DNA of 64,000 nucleotides from Siphonodentalium dalli (lineage: Eukaryota > Mollusca > Scaphopoda > Gadilida > Siphonodentaliidae), in NCBI GenBank assembly GCA_032622095.1, contig CP136067.1, forward strand, positions 39,165,549 to 39,229,548. The letters run 5' to 3'. Under the pieces are notes generated by a model that ran no database searches, was not told the origin of the DNA, and was given only the letters and a program-made list of their open reading frames with translations. Both the position numbers and the translations under genes were made by a program. This document shows, piece after piece, positions 42,801-57,800 of this stretch (positions are counted from its first letter, which is position 1; each line of letters opens with the position of its first letter).

Positions 42801-45800
42801 CAATCTCATTCAGTCGAATATTTCGCTTGACTATTATAACGCGATAAGACAAACAGATGAAAAGGCATTGTCGGGTTCTGTAGTCGTGGAACTGTCGTTG
42901 TCAAGAGTGCGAAGGAATTTTCTAATTGCGACGATTATGCTGCTAATGGTTATACAATAGGTTGTATTATATAAGGACATTTCTCTTTTGCTTCTCCATA
43001 CGATATTATTGTTCCATCTTCGCAAATGACGTCCTTGGCAAAGAGAATGCCTTTACGTTCTAAATCAGGGATGATTTTTAGTGTATTCTGTCCGATTTTT
43101 ATTCGCGACTTATCGCAAAATATATTGCTGTAGAAATCACCGCTTGTCTCACGACGTAATGAACCCCGATATACAATCCATGAACCGATTACATTATTCC
43201 AGAAAGGACTTTGTATTTTTTACTTATGTTGTTTGATCATTTATTTAAAGTGACATGTGCATAAATTACATAAGTGTGAAACAAAAAAAGAATGTTGACA
43301 TAAACGCACCCGGCCTTCTGGGCCTATAAGTCACTGTAATATCCCAATAGGTTTCTCATTCTCACGTGATCATTCCATTCACACACACTCTCTCTCTCTC
43401 TCTTTCATACATATAAACAATGTTGTGCCCGCCAACCTGTTCATATTAATTTGGGTAGGAGATGGGGTGGCAGTTGTTGTGCACATTCTCTTATTATTTT
43501 GCCATGTTTATCGCTGTCTAACATAAAATTTATCATTTCTTCTGCTGTATGCTTTATTTATGAAGGTGGCACATTCTCTTGGATATTTATTCATTAATAT
43601 TTGAATTGCATCATTATCAGATTTCATCATTTCAGTTAGGTGTTCCTTCTTAATTTTTGCGAAAAGTTCCTGTCTAATACTGTAATAAAGGGTGCAATTT
43701 AGGAGGAAATGTTTCTCATCTTCAAAATCTTTTGTATCGGGGCAGAATGTGCACAACCGTTCATGAGGTTTTTCTCCTTTAAATCTACCCGTTTCAATTC
43801 TCAAAGGGAGTACCCCACATCTGAATTGTGCCAACAATGATCTGTTTGAACGGGCAAGATTCATTGAGACATATTCCTCAGTTTTAAATTCAATTTTAAA
43901 CAAAATATATGTCCTTAGCTTTGGTACATGTTTCAGGCTTTCTTCCCATTTGTCATTAAAGTATGTGTCAATAAGTTGGTTTGCTTCATCATGATCACAG
44001 ACCAATCGGTTGTCAAAAATGTCAGTTTTATCAAGTATTTGAAAAATTTCCTTTAACTCTGAACTCCATCCAGCATGTCCATAACTGCAATCCCATTCAA
44101 ATACTCTATATGTTAGACGGTTTCGATTCATTGTGACTAGATTATTCCAATGCCTTAGCATATTTATCCATCTCCGTTGTCTGAAAGGTCTGATCCCCAT
44201 ATCACCTGTTATAGCTAATAAAGGTGTACATCTGTGTACCCCAAGAAAATATCGGAGGCTACGGTTCTGCACAAGGTCAATGCTAGTATGTTTTCCAAAA
44301 CCCCAAATCCCAGATCCATAGTCCAAAACAGGGTTGACACATGTAGATACCAATTTATCAAAAGTTTTGAATCCAAAGTCTTTATAAGGGTGTATCCTTG
44401 AAATTATTGACCCCAGTGCTCTACCCCCAGCGATAGCCAATATATCTGATGCATGGGTAACGGATTTGTCTTCATGAAGTATTATCCCAAGATATTTATA
44501 TCTGTCTATAATTTCCAATGGGCTATTCTTCGCCATTTTTATACGATTGTTGCACTTGGCGTCGGTATATTCTGTCGGGTTTATTTCTCCATATAAATTT
44601 ATGAAACAGGGAATGGATTTCCTTCATGGTCGTTTCCGGGGGAGGGGGTCCGGGATTGTTTGAATTGGAAAAGATAGCTTCAACATAACTAATGATTTAA
44701 TCACGGTGATTACCCAAAATCTTTATAACTAATGTATACGTATATATGATATTAGCTGTGTGTGAGCTTCGAAAAATATCGGGTCTGTGGTTGTATATAT
44801 GAAGTAGAGTATACAATTGTATATATATTTGATTGAAGTTACTAGACATACAAACTTGTTCATTTATGTCTTTGAAGGACCAATCCCTGTCGAGAATGAT
44901 GGCATTGTACTTCGCCAACTCTGCATCAACGCGGGTGGAATTTGCTGCTCTCCATTATACCAGATGGAACTAAAGAACTGCTCTGATTACTTGGTGTATA
45001 ACATCGTGACATTCAGCATGAGTTGTCCGCATGCGTTTTGTTTCGGTATGTATCCTTACTCGTTGTAACCAATGCCAAAAAAGCGCTGAATGTTATATAA
45101 CTACAATACAATTTTAAATATGCACATGCATGTATACTGATGATATATTTGGATCTCTTCCAGGCTAATCAACGTAATGATTTACAATACAAAATGCTAT
45201 TCAAATTGTCAAACTACAAATTGAATTTCAGCAACTTGTTGCGCATTGAAATAAGCTATTACGTCATTGATATTCCTGTGTAAATTCGTACATTTCAATT
45301 ACTCTATATAAGTCATTTCTCATGAACATGGATATAGGTGGTCTGGTAATGGTATACCATTGTGAATCAAGCGTGGATAGCATGACAGGTACCCCCGTGA
45401 TACAAATCACTCAGTATCCGAAACAATGCTACAATGTAGCATGTAATCTATCACCGAGATACTTTCAGTTTAATGTTACTTATTAAGGCATTAAGCCCAG
45501 TCTCAAATTGGGGATCGAGGCATAAGTTATGGAATACATAATAGCCACTCTACAAACAAAATATTGATATAAGAAAATAGAACAGAAATAACATTAGATA
45601 TATACTTGATTGATTGGGGTTTAATATCGCTTTCAGAAACTAAGGCCATATCACGACATTGCCAGTTTTAGTGATGGGGGAAATCCGCACACTTAAGGCT
45701 AATCTAACAGTGATTTCAATGGCTGATAACCTCGTCGACCATGTGCTGCAATAGTCCAACTCTATCCATCCATCTGCGAGTAACTCGCAACTCCACCATA

Positions 45801-48800
45801 TAACGCTAACAGATTAAGCCGCCGAGGCACCTCGCAAGAGATATAAAAACACAAAAACATTAAATAGATACATAACACAAACCGTCTCCCATGGTCAGTC
45901 ATGCGACTTGAAATCGACCACTGTTCACAACATTCAATTACATATCAACTAATATCAGGTTTTTTAGAAATATTTATGTATCTCAAAAGGCGTTACCTAT
46001 TTTCGATTCATAAACAAATTCCAAATTAAACATTTTGTATCGAAAAAAAATCTGGTTTAATATAGATGTAAACTCAGTGGCACCAAGTGTTTGTAAATTC
46101 CGGTAGAATAAACTGGCATTCGGTCAGGGTGGACAACAGTCTGGGTGAACGTCGACTCTATATTTGAAATGTTGTAATGAATATTTAAGTATGAGTTTAC
46201 TCAGACTGGGTGGACAATAGTTCATTTCCAATTTTAATGACACGTCAGCTACATGTTAACTGGCTATATTAACAGTGTATATTATCCCTAGCAGGGGCTG
46301 GATGGAAACATATCAATAATGCACATTGTTTTGAGGAACTACAAATTATAATTCCAGGCTATAGCTAGAGCGAGACTGAACAATCAAATTGATAATTGTT
46401 TATTGTACAATCATTCTGCAAATATGATAGTGTGGAATAATTTGAATGTGCACATTTATGTTCGATATGGCGGCATGGCGTAACTGTATAATTATGTGAT
46501 AATAGAATGTTGATGTTTATGCATTCCAGGTACGGAGAGGGCGTGTCCTGCTGGTGAAACGTCGGCAGATGGAAACTATCCTGGTTGTCATTCTAATAGC
46601 AGTAAATACATGTCATATTTAAATACACATCTTTCCTCTACATGAAATAGTAATTATCACTGCCGCCAAGTAGACATCATTTATACGATAATATGCAGAG
46701 AATATAGCATGGTGTTACAAACTATCTTGGTATGCGAGATTCAGACAATGTTAAGCGATACGCTAGATTCAAACCCGATGTTGGCAGAATGAGCCTCTTT
46801 AGCACTATATATCTGTTTATGGTGTTAATCTGGCGCAAGTTTGCCAGTTGCATAGATAAACCGCGTCGCATCTGGACATCACTTTGCTTGGAGATATAGT
46901 AATAAATGTTATGTTGCGACCAGGACATGTTCTCTTAACACTTTGGCAGATTGCTAATTATAAAAGTGGTAAAAATAGATGGTATTCAAGTGTGAAATCT
47001 GTCCTTCACATCTGTTCTGAACTGGAATTATAGAATCCCCTTCTATTCACTGACCATCAGCATTCACTACTTCTGTTAACTTGTTTTGAAGATCCAGGTG
47101 GTGGCGTGACCTGCCATTATGTGCAAATGAACACGAAACGTCTGAATGATGTGGTAGAGACGTACTTATGGTATGAATCGACCTTCAGTGATGCATCTAA
47201 ACTTTTTGACCTCTGAATTCTTGGATTGCCTAAAGATCCTCACCCACAAAAGTGGTATATTTATGTTTATCAAGACCGTGTAACCGATCGAAATCATCAA
47301 CGGCGCGGTATTGTAAATTATTAGTTTATTGGTATTTATTCCATGAACTATTACACTGTGTCAAATATAACAAACAATACAACACAAACTATGTTGTCAT
47401 GGAACCAATTCAACATCGATCATTGTGCTTATATTAGTCGTTTCCTGGAACATTGTGACACCCCATCCCGCGCGAAGTATACATGTATAACGTGAAATCG
47501 ACGTATTAACCATTCCCGCAAACGGCAATCCACCCCACCAGAAGGCGTTCAATTCAACTTGAAAATTATTCATGGATTCGATTGTTCATGGAATTGGCAA
47601 GGAACTCGTATATAGTTACTGAATAATTGTCACCATTGCTTACATGAGACATGGATAGTTGGTAAGTGTTCACAATCGGAATGTCACCATCGGGCCATTA
47701 TCCATGTCTCAAACAAGCGCGGGCGACAACAGTTTTCTGTATATTCTTGTCACCATTGAAAATCTATTTCGTTTTTATAGGTTACTACCCAAATGAAACG
47801 TATGTTCCTGTAGTTGAGCCAGGACTTGTTGAAAGAAACCTTTCCTTCTCCTGTCGTTTTTCGGTTCCAACCAACAGTGTAAGATATTACGACTTCAGAT
47901 GGTTTGTCAACGGGATAATGTATAAGGAATGCAATGATGTACCAGCCAATGACACCACGACAGGAGTGTTCTACCAAGTCGATTGGACCAACAGAGGCGA
48001 CAGTATAGGATTCAAAGTAATTGTACTACAAATTAGCTTACTTTTGCTTCATTTTTCAACTGGGCCTTGTAAACCATGTTAGATAATCATGTTGGTCCAT
48101 TGCTTTTTGACGATATACCGTTTTAGCTGATGGTTTGTATAGAATTGGGTGTGTTCCTCTTGTGTAGAAACCTTTTCTTGAGATTTTCGACAACTGTAGA
48201 AACATTATATTTTTACTTCGACTATACATGGATGTGTTCAATGTACCCTCTTCGCAATACGCGAGTAAATGACACATCTACTCTATGAAAGTTCGAACAT
48301 TATATATATATGCTAGTGGAGTCATTAGGAAATGATCATAATAATTTTAGGAGAATCGCTAACTAGGCAACTCACTCCAATAAGATTGATGTACCACCAT
48401 GCCACCACAGACTGATTATGATATGGTGTTGTCTGAGTTGGTTCGATGCCAATGTATAATTTGGATAACAGATATGGGTAAAAAGATATATTATCAAAAT
48501 AGGGTGTAATTAATTGGATAACCAGCACCATCATAGTCTTATTACGACCATACAGTGGAAGTAACGCGAGAAACAGATTACCAACCACGTAATTATACCA
48601 AATGTCTTACACCATTGATGGACTAACTTTTCTGGAGGACATGTCAGACAGCATGATCTTCCCATCTTCGGTGGCGAATGATAAAACAATGGACAACGGC
48701 GGCTTGTGCAGTGAACAACAAGGTTCCTGTCTGCAATGGAGTAAACCATAACAAACCGACAGAAGGCAACGGAGAACCACTGCTGTAATTTCACAAGAAT

Positions 48801-51800
48801 AACCATGATTATACATATATATATTAACTCGAGTAGCTGTGTATGGGGTTCAACCGAACACCTCGCTCGGTATGGATCGACAGGTGGCACCCGACCGTTT
48901 TCAAGCTACTAGTCGCAACAACACACATAAGAAACTACGTGAAACGTAAGGACTATGCTGCAAAAAGGCAAATTTGATAACATCGATCAGGCGATGAGAA
49001 GAATGAACATCCATATCCTCGGAGTGTCTGAAGTTAGATGGAAATGATCAGGATCATTAACATCAGATGATTATACCATGTACCCAGGCGAGTACCGACA
49101 CGAGGGACGAGTTGGCATAATAGTTGGCGCAGAGACAGCACACACGATAAAGGGATCTTTGTCAGTTTCAGATCGAGTAATAATAACAAAGTTGCAAGGC
49201 AAGCCATTTGACATCGGCATTATACAATGCTCCTACAACAGATCACGAAGATACTCAAGTGGAAGTGTCATATGAGAACATACAGACATGATTCCAGCAG
49301 TTGAAATCAACCGACATCCTGGGAGATGGCAATGCTAAAGTCGGTAACAGAAGAATAGAAGACATTGTGGGACGACATGGGTTGTGGGAAGCGAATGAAC
49401 GTGGATAAAGGCTTGTGGAATGGTGTAGGGAACACGGTATCACAGTTCCCAACATCTGATTCCAGAATAGTTCGAGATACTGGACATGGAAAAGTCCGGG
49501 TGACAGAACGATAAATATCACAGACTTCATCCTGATCCAAACACGTTTCAAAAACGCAATAATTTCTGCTAAATCAAGATCTGGCGCAGACTGTGATAGT
49601 GACCACACACAGTGTGGTGAAATAGTCGACTTGGATGCATCTTAGGCTCTACTGAATGTTCGCTAATTGATTTGAAAAGCGTTGATTTATATGTGAGATT
49701 TACATCCATGCCGAACAATTCCAGGTCAGCTGCAGCATACGGGCTAGATCAAGCAGTGACGGTACTCCTGGGAATTGGTATGACAGTCCAGAATTCTACG
49801 CAGGAATCGAGGTAAGAGTTAGTTGGACCGATACATTGACCCAAACGGTCATCATATATTTGGGAAGGCTTTCAGAGTTAATGTTTTCAAATACAGTTAT
49901 TGCAATAGTTATCAGATTTAGTCTCAAGAACGAATCCATAGGTCAATGACATGCAGCAATTATGTCAGTTAGTTATGCTAATTTAACATTATATGTCCAG
50001 TTTTCACTTCTAGCATTTCAAATAAGTGGATACAATTTATACTATACCTAATAACTGAGTCCTGGATTCCAATTTTGTCCAGAATAATCTAACATTTATG
50101 CGATTTTAAACAAGTTCTTGTGTGCAACGTCATGGGGACTTTAGCTGATTGAAAATAATAAGCGCGTTCCAATAATCACTTGACTTTGTTCATGTGTACA
50201 CTTATTTTACCGAGATATTACACTTAAAGGGGTACTGTACACTAAATCCGGCCATTTATGGGACCATCTCCTTTTATACTCGCCAGAATATATGCAACAA
50301 ATGAATGAATATGAGCCATGGATGAGTGCAAACTACAGTCATGCGCTCTATGAACGATGTAAACAACATGGTAATTTTAATCAAATGAATTTATGACTTG
50401 AGTCATAAAACCATTTTCATTACAATTACCATGTTGTTTGAATCGTTCATAAAGTAAATGAATGTAGTTTGCACTCATCCATGGCTCAAATTCATTCATT
50501 TGCTGCATATATTCTGTTGAGTACAAAAGGACATGGTCCCATAAATGGCCGGATTTAGTGTACAGTACCCCTTTAAACACTGGGGCCCGATTCGTCATCT
50601 CAGGTTTAAACCTGATCTACGTAAACCTCTAGGTTTAGACTGCCGTGAGTCAGAAAAATCCGTGGTTTAAACCCGCGACCGCAGGTCTAAGTGACGGATT
50701 CGTCATCTCTGGTTTAAACTTAGTCCAGCCAGACCAGTGGTTTAGCAGTAGTGTCTCTGTATCGTCGAGATAATTAATAATTAATCGTACTTGCCTAATG
50801 CGGACCGCCTCGTTTTATTGATTGAGAAAATCAATAATTACGACAGCGACCATATTTTGATTGGAAGTGTATAAGCGAGAAGCACTCACGCCTATAAAGC
50901 GTGTGGGAATAAGTTTTTGTCAATTTCGATATTCTGTTTTATAAGCTTAAACCGGCAACTAAACCATCTAATTCGGCGGTCCAGCTAAACCAGCTTTACC
51001 GAGGCTAAACTTTAGATGACGAATCCGTCTTTTCTTCATCGCGGTTTAGAATTGTCAAACAATCAATCAAAGGGTGGAGCTGTAAATTATCTCGAGTGAG
51101 GGCGTGTCTAAGTGGCGACTGCCGACTGGTGTTATCATGTCACAGTTGATTCATTCGCACGCGAGCTTTGCTCAGATATGGACATGTTCCTTCAATATGA
51201 TTTTTACAACTATCTTGTTTTTGTTTTGGCTTGTGGCAATCACAAATATTGGCGTTTTCTACGAATTCATTTGAATGGTTTAACGTTTTAATTTTGACCC
51301 CAAAACGATGCTACTGCATGACCATATATGCTATACACATAGTTTGCAATCCTAAATTTCTATTTCTATGTGAGTCAAATTTGATAACTTATTTTTATGC
51401 AGATCATGCCACAAAGCTCTACTCTGGCTCCGCCATAAATTCCCATAATATTCCACCAGTTCAAAACCTGGGAACTTTTTGATTTTCTGCAAGACGGAAA
51501 ATTTATTACATTGAAAAAAAGCAACGCATGTAATATATTTCTTTATTAAAAGCTGTGCCTCTGTATAGTTGCCCACTTCAAACAGTTCAGATGCCGTTTC
51601 TGGTCTGTACTCATAAGCAAATTGCTTTTACTTGACTGACCTCTTGGTCCAGGATTGACTTGATTATGGAGCCTTTATTTAGCGTCAGAGGGGGACTGCG
51701 GCCCTTCGTGCGACAGGAGCCTGCGTCACATTAGCGGACATCTTGATCATTTGAACATTTTAATTTAAAAAAATTTAATTAAATTTAAAACAAACAAATA

Positions 51801-54800
51801 TTAATATAAATTTTAAATTTTGCTTATTGTTAGATACAACTCCTTACTCAATTTAACAACACAATATTTTAATTTTTTCTTATTTTTAAATCAGTTTTAG
51901 AACAGTTGTGAACAGACAAACGGACATACCGATATACAGCTCCTATACCCTTCATGTATACATATATACATGTAAATACACCAAATTTTGTCTTTGCGGA
52001 TAAAGCATTTTGCCGAAAATCAATCATAAGCAAAGTGATAAACAGCGCGTGAAGTTCGTGCTGAGAGACATACCCTTTGTCAGATTGATTTAAACTCACA
52101 AAGAGATCGGAGTAATGGTCCATGAGCGATACTCATTTCTCTATGAATAAATCGTGCACGCGTTCGCGATGATTTGTGACATATCAATAACCATTATATC
52201 GGCTGGTCTTTTGGTCCGATAGGTAAGAGGGTAGTTTGACCGTATGCTCATATCACCAAATCGAGTTGTCAATTAGTTGGTAACTGAACGACAAAAACGC
52301 CCCCTTAGACACGATTTGGCTGGACCGCCAATGTAAGTTTAAACCAGGTTTAAACTCGGAGGTTTAAACCGGACATGACGAATCCGGCGTGGGTTTTTGG
52401 TGTGTGTATGATTATTTCAAACTCAGTTTTTAATGAATTTCTATTAGACAATCCAAACCAGATGGATATAGCAGAATATTGTTCTGTACTGAACTATAAT
52501 TTGTTGAACTCGTTGTAAAATAACTTACATCAGTGAGCAGATTATATGCCACATGTTTTTTGTGTTAGCTGAAGGTAGTACTCCTGTAACAGCTCAATCC
52601 ATGTATATTTACACGTTGGACTATTGTGTGTATTTGGCTATTCGGTTAACCAACATAGTAGTAAAGAAATCTGAATTGATTAAGAAAACGAAATGATACG
52701 ATTATAGTGGTCATTCATATGTTCCAAGATGGCGACATAACATTTCGGTGGGAAGAAATTCTTTATTTGTTTCGTTGTTCGACGTTTGATGACATAAATT
52801 ATTCACGCAATCGATAAACTCAATAAAAGAACCATACGGTTGGATATAATTAATTTATTAACGTCGATTTGGACTTGATCTTCACCTTTTTATCCAGCCC
52901 ACATGTGTGATTTCGCACCATCGGGTCAGTGCAAGGTCAGATCAAAAACGTCCGCTCGCTAGTTTGATATCTAGTGCAGATGACAGTGTCAATATACAGT
53001 AGAATCTTATATCACATATAGTAAACAGAATGTCGGCTGTGGCAAAGAAGATAAAACTAAAAATAACAAAGGCTAACAGCCAAAAATGATCTTTTATTAA
53101 CGAACAAGTAGCAACTCATGTCGGAGAAGGTCATATCACAGATCAATCAGAAACTGGATACAATGGCAACCAAAGAGTACACTGACAGTAGTATTGAGCA
53201 ATTCGTGATGTTAGACATTCTCAACCAGTCAATAACAAAGCTAAAAGCAGATTTCGTATCAAAGGTTGAAAATGTTAAAGATGAATATACTGGGAAAGTA
53301 TTTGATGTGTACAAAAAGAATGTGTGCTCTCGAATATCAATTGAAAGAATTAAAGCGAGACAGATATGACAGAAATACCAGTTCACTCGGAATCGTCGAG
53401 CTGAAAGAGCCACAAAAATAAGCTAGAACAACTAACAAGGAAAGACATCATTAGAATATTTGGTTTGGCTAAGGTTTATGCTCAGGAATCAGTAGATGAG
53501 TGTGGAAATAAATGTAGCTCACTGCTGATTGATAAATTGTCTCTGACTGTAACACAGGAACACATAAGACTAGATCAGAGAATTGGCAAGTATCCAACCG
53601 ATACGTAATATCCAAGGTCTTTGGTACGTTCGTCTGAAGACGAACCAAAATTCTGCCATAAGTCAAAGAAAACTGCTCAAATGGCCTGGTATTGTAACAA
53701 TGGCATACCTGGCTATTAGGATGACTTCTCCAAATAGGCTATAGAACCGTCAGCAGTTCAAGATACCTGACCTGTAAGTGGGAATATGCAGACTCTTCTA
53801 AGAGTATTACAAATATTAAACTTGTATTTGATGTGTAAGATGAAGTGAGTCGATAAGTTCCAGCACCACATGTACACATGGATTGATAAATATATATTCC
53901 ACATTATTATTGTTGAAAATTATTTTTTGTTTAGCATCATTCGTGATTATTATTTATTCTAGAGAGGTATATTAGAAACACCAATCTTGTTTACCGTGAC
54001 ATGCATTATAGTTGAATGAATTATTAGTTTAAGGAAATCAGATACTAATAGTATTTCCCAATACCCAATCTGAAATTTGCATAGGAAACAACGCAAATGA
54101 ATTTGTCAATATGCTAGTTAATTAATATATCAGAGGTAATGATTTTCTACATAACTAATGTGTCGATTGGTGCTAACCATGATGCTGATTAGCCCTGATC
54201 GTAACCCCACATGCATTGTTCCACAATGTGTTACAATAAAACAGTTATCGATAATGCACTAACGATTGAATAATATTGAAAAATAAATAGGAACCTCTTG
54301 TCTCTCATATTGATCAATCTCAATTTCGATAAATCAATCTCGTGTTTGTAATATTAACCTCCTCGCTGCTATGGCGTCCGAAAAAGTGCACGTCGTGTAC
54401 GATATGGTCCGTAGTACGTCATTATTCGTAACTGGAACAGGGACATTGGTGCATCAAATTAACTGTATCTCGAAGTTTCTTACAGTGCATGATGTTCCAC
54501 CATTGTGAACGATAACAACCTTTCAACTGAGTCAGTATCATGGTCTTTGTGATATATCCTTATATTTTTCCACTGGAAAATCAATAACGTCAACAGCCCA
54601 ACAAACGACGTCATATAGTCATTTAGCAGCGAAGAGGTTAACCAATCTCAATTCTGATCTATAGACTAACCACAGATATATTAAAACAATAAGAAACATT
54701 CTGTTCCTTATTAGGGTGCATTTACACTGCTATAGAACTGTACGCAGACTAATGCGAACGGGTTGATATAGAAATGCACACAGAAGGAAAACGGTATTCG

Positions 54801-57800
54801 TTCGTGTGAGCAAAAATCGTGTCCGCTATACGTCACGGTCAACAGCGAAGCATTGCGACAGGCAAATCTGTTTTGATTAATTGTTACTCGGGCTTGGCGA
54901 ATGTGTTTCCGTTTTCGTTGTCATTTCAAACCATGTATTTCGTATATTCAAGATTGACAGGGACGTGTGAGGGGTGTCTCACCCCAACCTTGGTCAAAAT
55001 TTTCAACAGTTGAATATTTCATACCTGACAAAACATTAATTGTAATTTCCAAACCAATAATAGGTTGAAAATGATACTGTAGTTTGATTTTCAAAATTGT
55101 TATTTGAAATGTTATAATTTTCTACCCTATATGGAAAGAATGTGCCCTGTTGCCTCCCCGTGGCCAGTAAAAACTGCTAGTTAATTTAAGAAAAACAATA
55201 TTGTCCTATATACATTTGGTCAACATTGTTATTGGAATTGTCATCAGTTGGGAATTTTGCTACATTTGGTCAAATAAAGGATGTTGTAGCATGGATACCC
55301 ACTCCATACCGATCAAAAATGGCCACCGCCCAGATGGTGTCAAACAGGAGACCTATATATATGCTGACACGGCACATACCAAATCGCTGTTGTCTGATGA
55401 TAGTTGATCCATTTTTATGTCTGGCCTAAACTGAAACGACTCGTAGTGAGTTGTCAATTACCAGAGCACTTGTCCGCGCGCGTTCACAATTAGACATCAT
55501 GTTGTGATGACAGTAATGCACGACACGTGACTTCATACAGATCTGTATACAGATCTATACACAGTGTAAACACAGCCTTATGGCCAATTTCAGTAATGAT
55601 CTAAAATACAAAGTAGCCCCAATTGTTGAACATTTTAAAATATAATAAGAAATCGTATATTAGTTTTTGAGATAAAATTTGTTGTGAGTAAGACAACGAA
55701 GCAGTTGTAAAATAAGTTTTACTTGTATATCATATTACATTATTCCTCCATGATGAAGAGCAGATCTCTAGATATACTGTTCATCGGCCGCTTCAGCGTG
55801 CATCAAATCTGAATGTAGCACGGTCTAATTTCATCGGCGCATAACGGAGTAGCGAAACGAGCCAACCCGCCCACAGGGCATTGTTAAGGAGCAGCGTTCC
55901 GAGTAACACAATGAACAAACCCAACGATTTGTGCACGGTGACAACGGCAAAATAAAAGTCTCGATTCGTGTCATGCAAATGACTACATGATATACTTTTT
56001 ATAGAGTTATTTTTGCAAATTCATTGCTATATTGAATTACAGTGGAGATAAACGTACCCTGTTTTGTTGTACATTCTGGGATTCGGACATGAAAACAGTT
56101 TGTGAACTCGGAGGCAAGCCGGCTCGTTCACAAACTGTTTTCATGCTCGAATCCCAGAATGTACAACTCAACAGGGTACGTTTATTTCCTAAATCGACGA
56201 CTCTGTTCTGGTGGAAATAATCACGTTATGGACATATATAGTTGGGCTTGTTGAGGTTCATAATGGGTTTAGAATCGCCTCGAATTTGAGTACTTAACGG
56301 ACTGAAATGATAGTTATTTGTTGCCATTGAGGACTCACATTAACTTATTGTAAGTTCATTGTGGGCTGCACATACCACGAGTAGACCAACTCACGACTTA
56401 CCAGATGACCGGTCTTAGCAAGTTTTCATTATTAGTGTGGTCGTCAAAGGGTTCGACCCGGAAGAAATTGGTATAGAAGCGGTTTTGGTGTGATTCGACG
56501 CGGGAGAATCTCGTGTATAACATATCCAAAATCCGCTAAAATCCGCTTTGGGCAAAATTCAGGATCCAACATGGCGTCCAACATGGCTGCCGTTAGTCAA
56601 AAGATACTCTGACTGAGATTAATTCGATAACAGTGAGAACAAATGTTGTCATATGTATACAAATGTATACATTTTTGCAAAGGTAAAATGTTGTGCCACC
56701 TGTTTATGGCAAAAATGGAACCCATCGTCCCAGATGGCCGCCAAAATGGCGGCCTAAACTAGAACATTTGAAGTTTTTGCCTAATATCTTAAAGATCAAT
56801 TCCTGTTGTTTGATAATGGTTCAGACTGGCGACATTGATTAGTCATATTCATGTTAATTCATCATTGGAGCAATGAAAGATACCATAAATGGGGTCCCAG
56901 ACTCATCTACACCCTCAAAAATTCGATTTTACAGAACGCGGTATAAAATTCCACAAAACTCTCCATTGTGATTACAGTCATATATCAACAAGAAATGGAC
57001 AGAACTGTACAATGTAAGTTGGGCATACCAATATCTATAAATACTCCAATTCAATGAAACCCAAATTGGCGCTTTGTCTCAAAATGGCTGCCAAAATGGC
57101 GGTCAAAATATGGAAAATGGCGGATATTGATCACAGTGTCATTCAACCCATTATAAGTAGTGGTTGATGAATAAAATTGACTAAATAAATACGAATGTAT
57201 ACCTCTTTATGATGCCATTATGCTAGCTCTATGTAAAAACTTAAAAATCAGTACCAAAAATGGCTGCCAAAATGGCCACCCGATGTGAAAAATACTATTT
57301 TCTATCACATCTGTTTATCACTTGTTGCTCTTTGAACTGGGAAACAATGGGTATATTCTTTCAATGATCGTGTCAACTGATCATTACAGCAATGACATTT
57401 CTAATAGATTAGATCATAGTTTACTCTGGTCCTTCACTAATAAGTTATAACGAATGTGGTATGAAATTTAACCAAAATCGACTTTGGGGTTCTGGTCACA
57501 TTTGATATTTAGGGATGAACAGATCTTGTCTACAAAATAATTGATCAAATAGACCAAATAGACAAAAAGAAACAATAAATTTTTATCTAATATGGTTCCA
57601 AAACGAAAATGGTAGACTCTGCCCAGCTTATCAAATAATGGAAGTTGTGAGTGGTGGATGCAGTTGATAGTTGGCTCATATACATGTATGTGGCTCATAT
57701 ACGTCAAAACTATTTATTTTCAATCTTTTGGTGGCTTCCCGCGGGTTGACAAAATCTCGACTCATCAGTGCTATAATGTCGTATATCCATTTGGGCGGGA

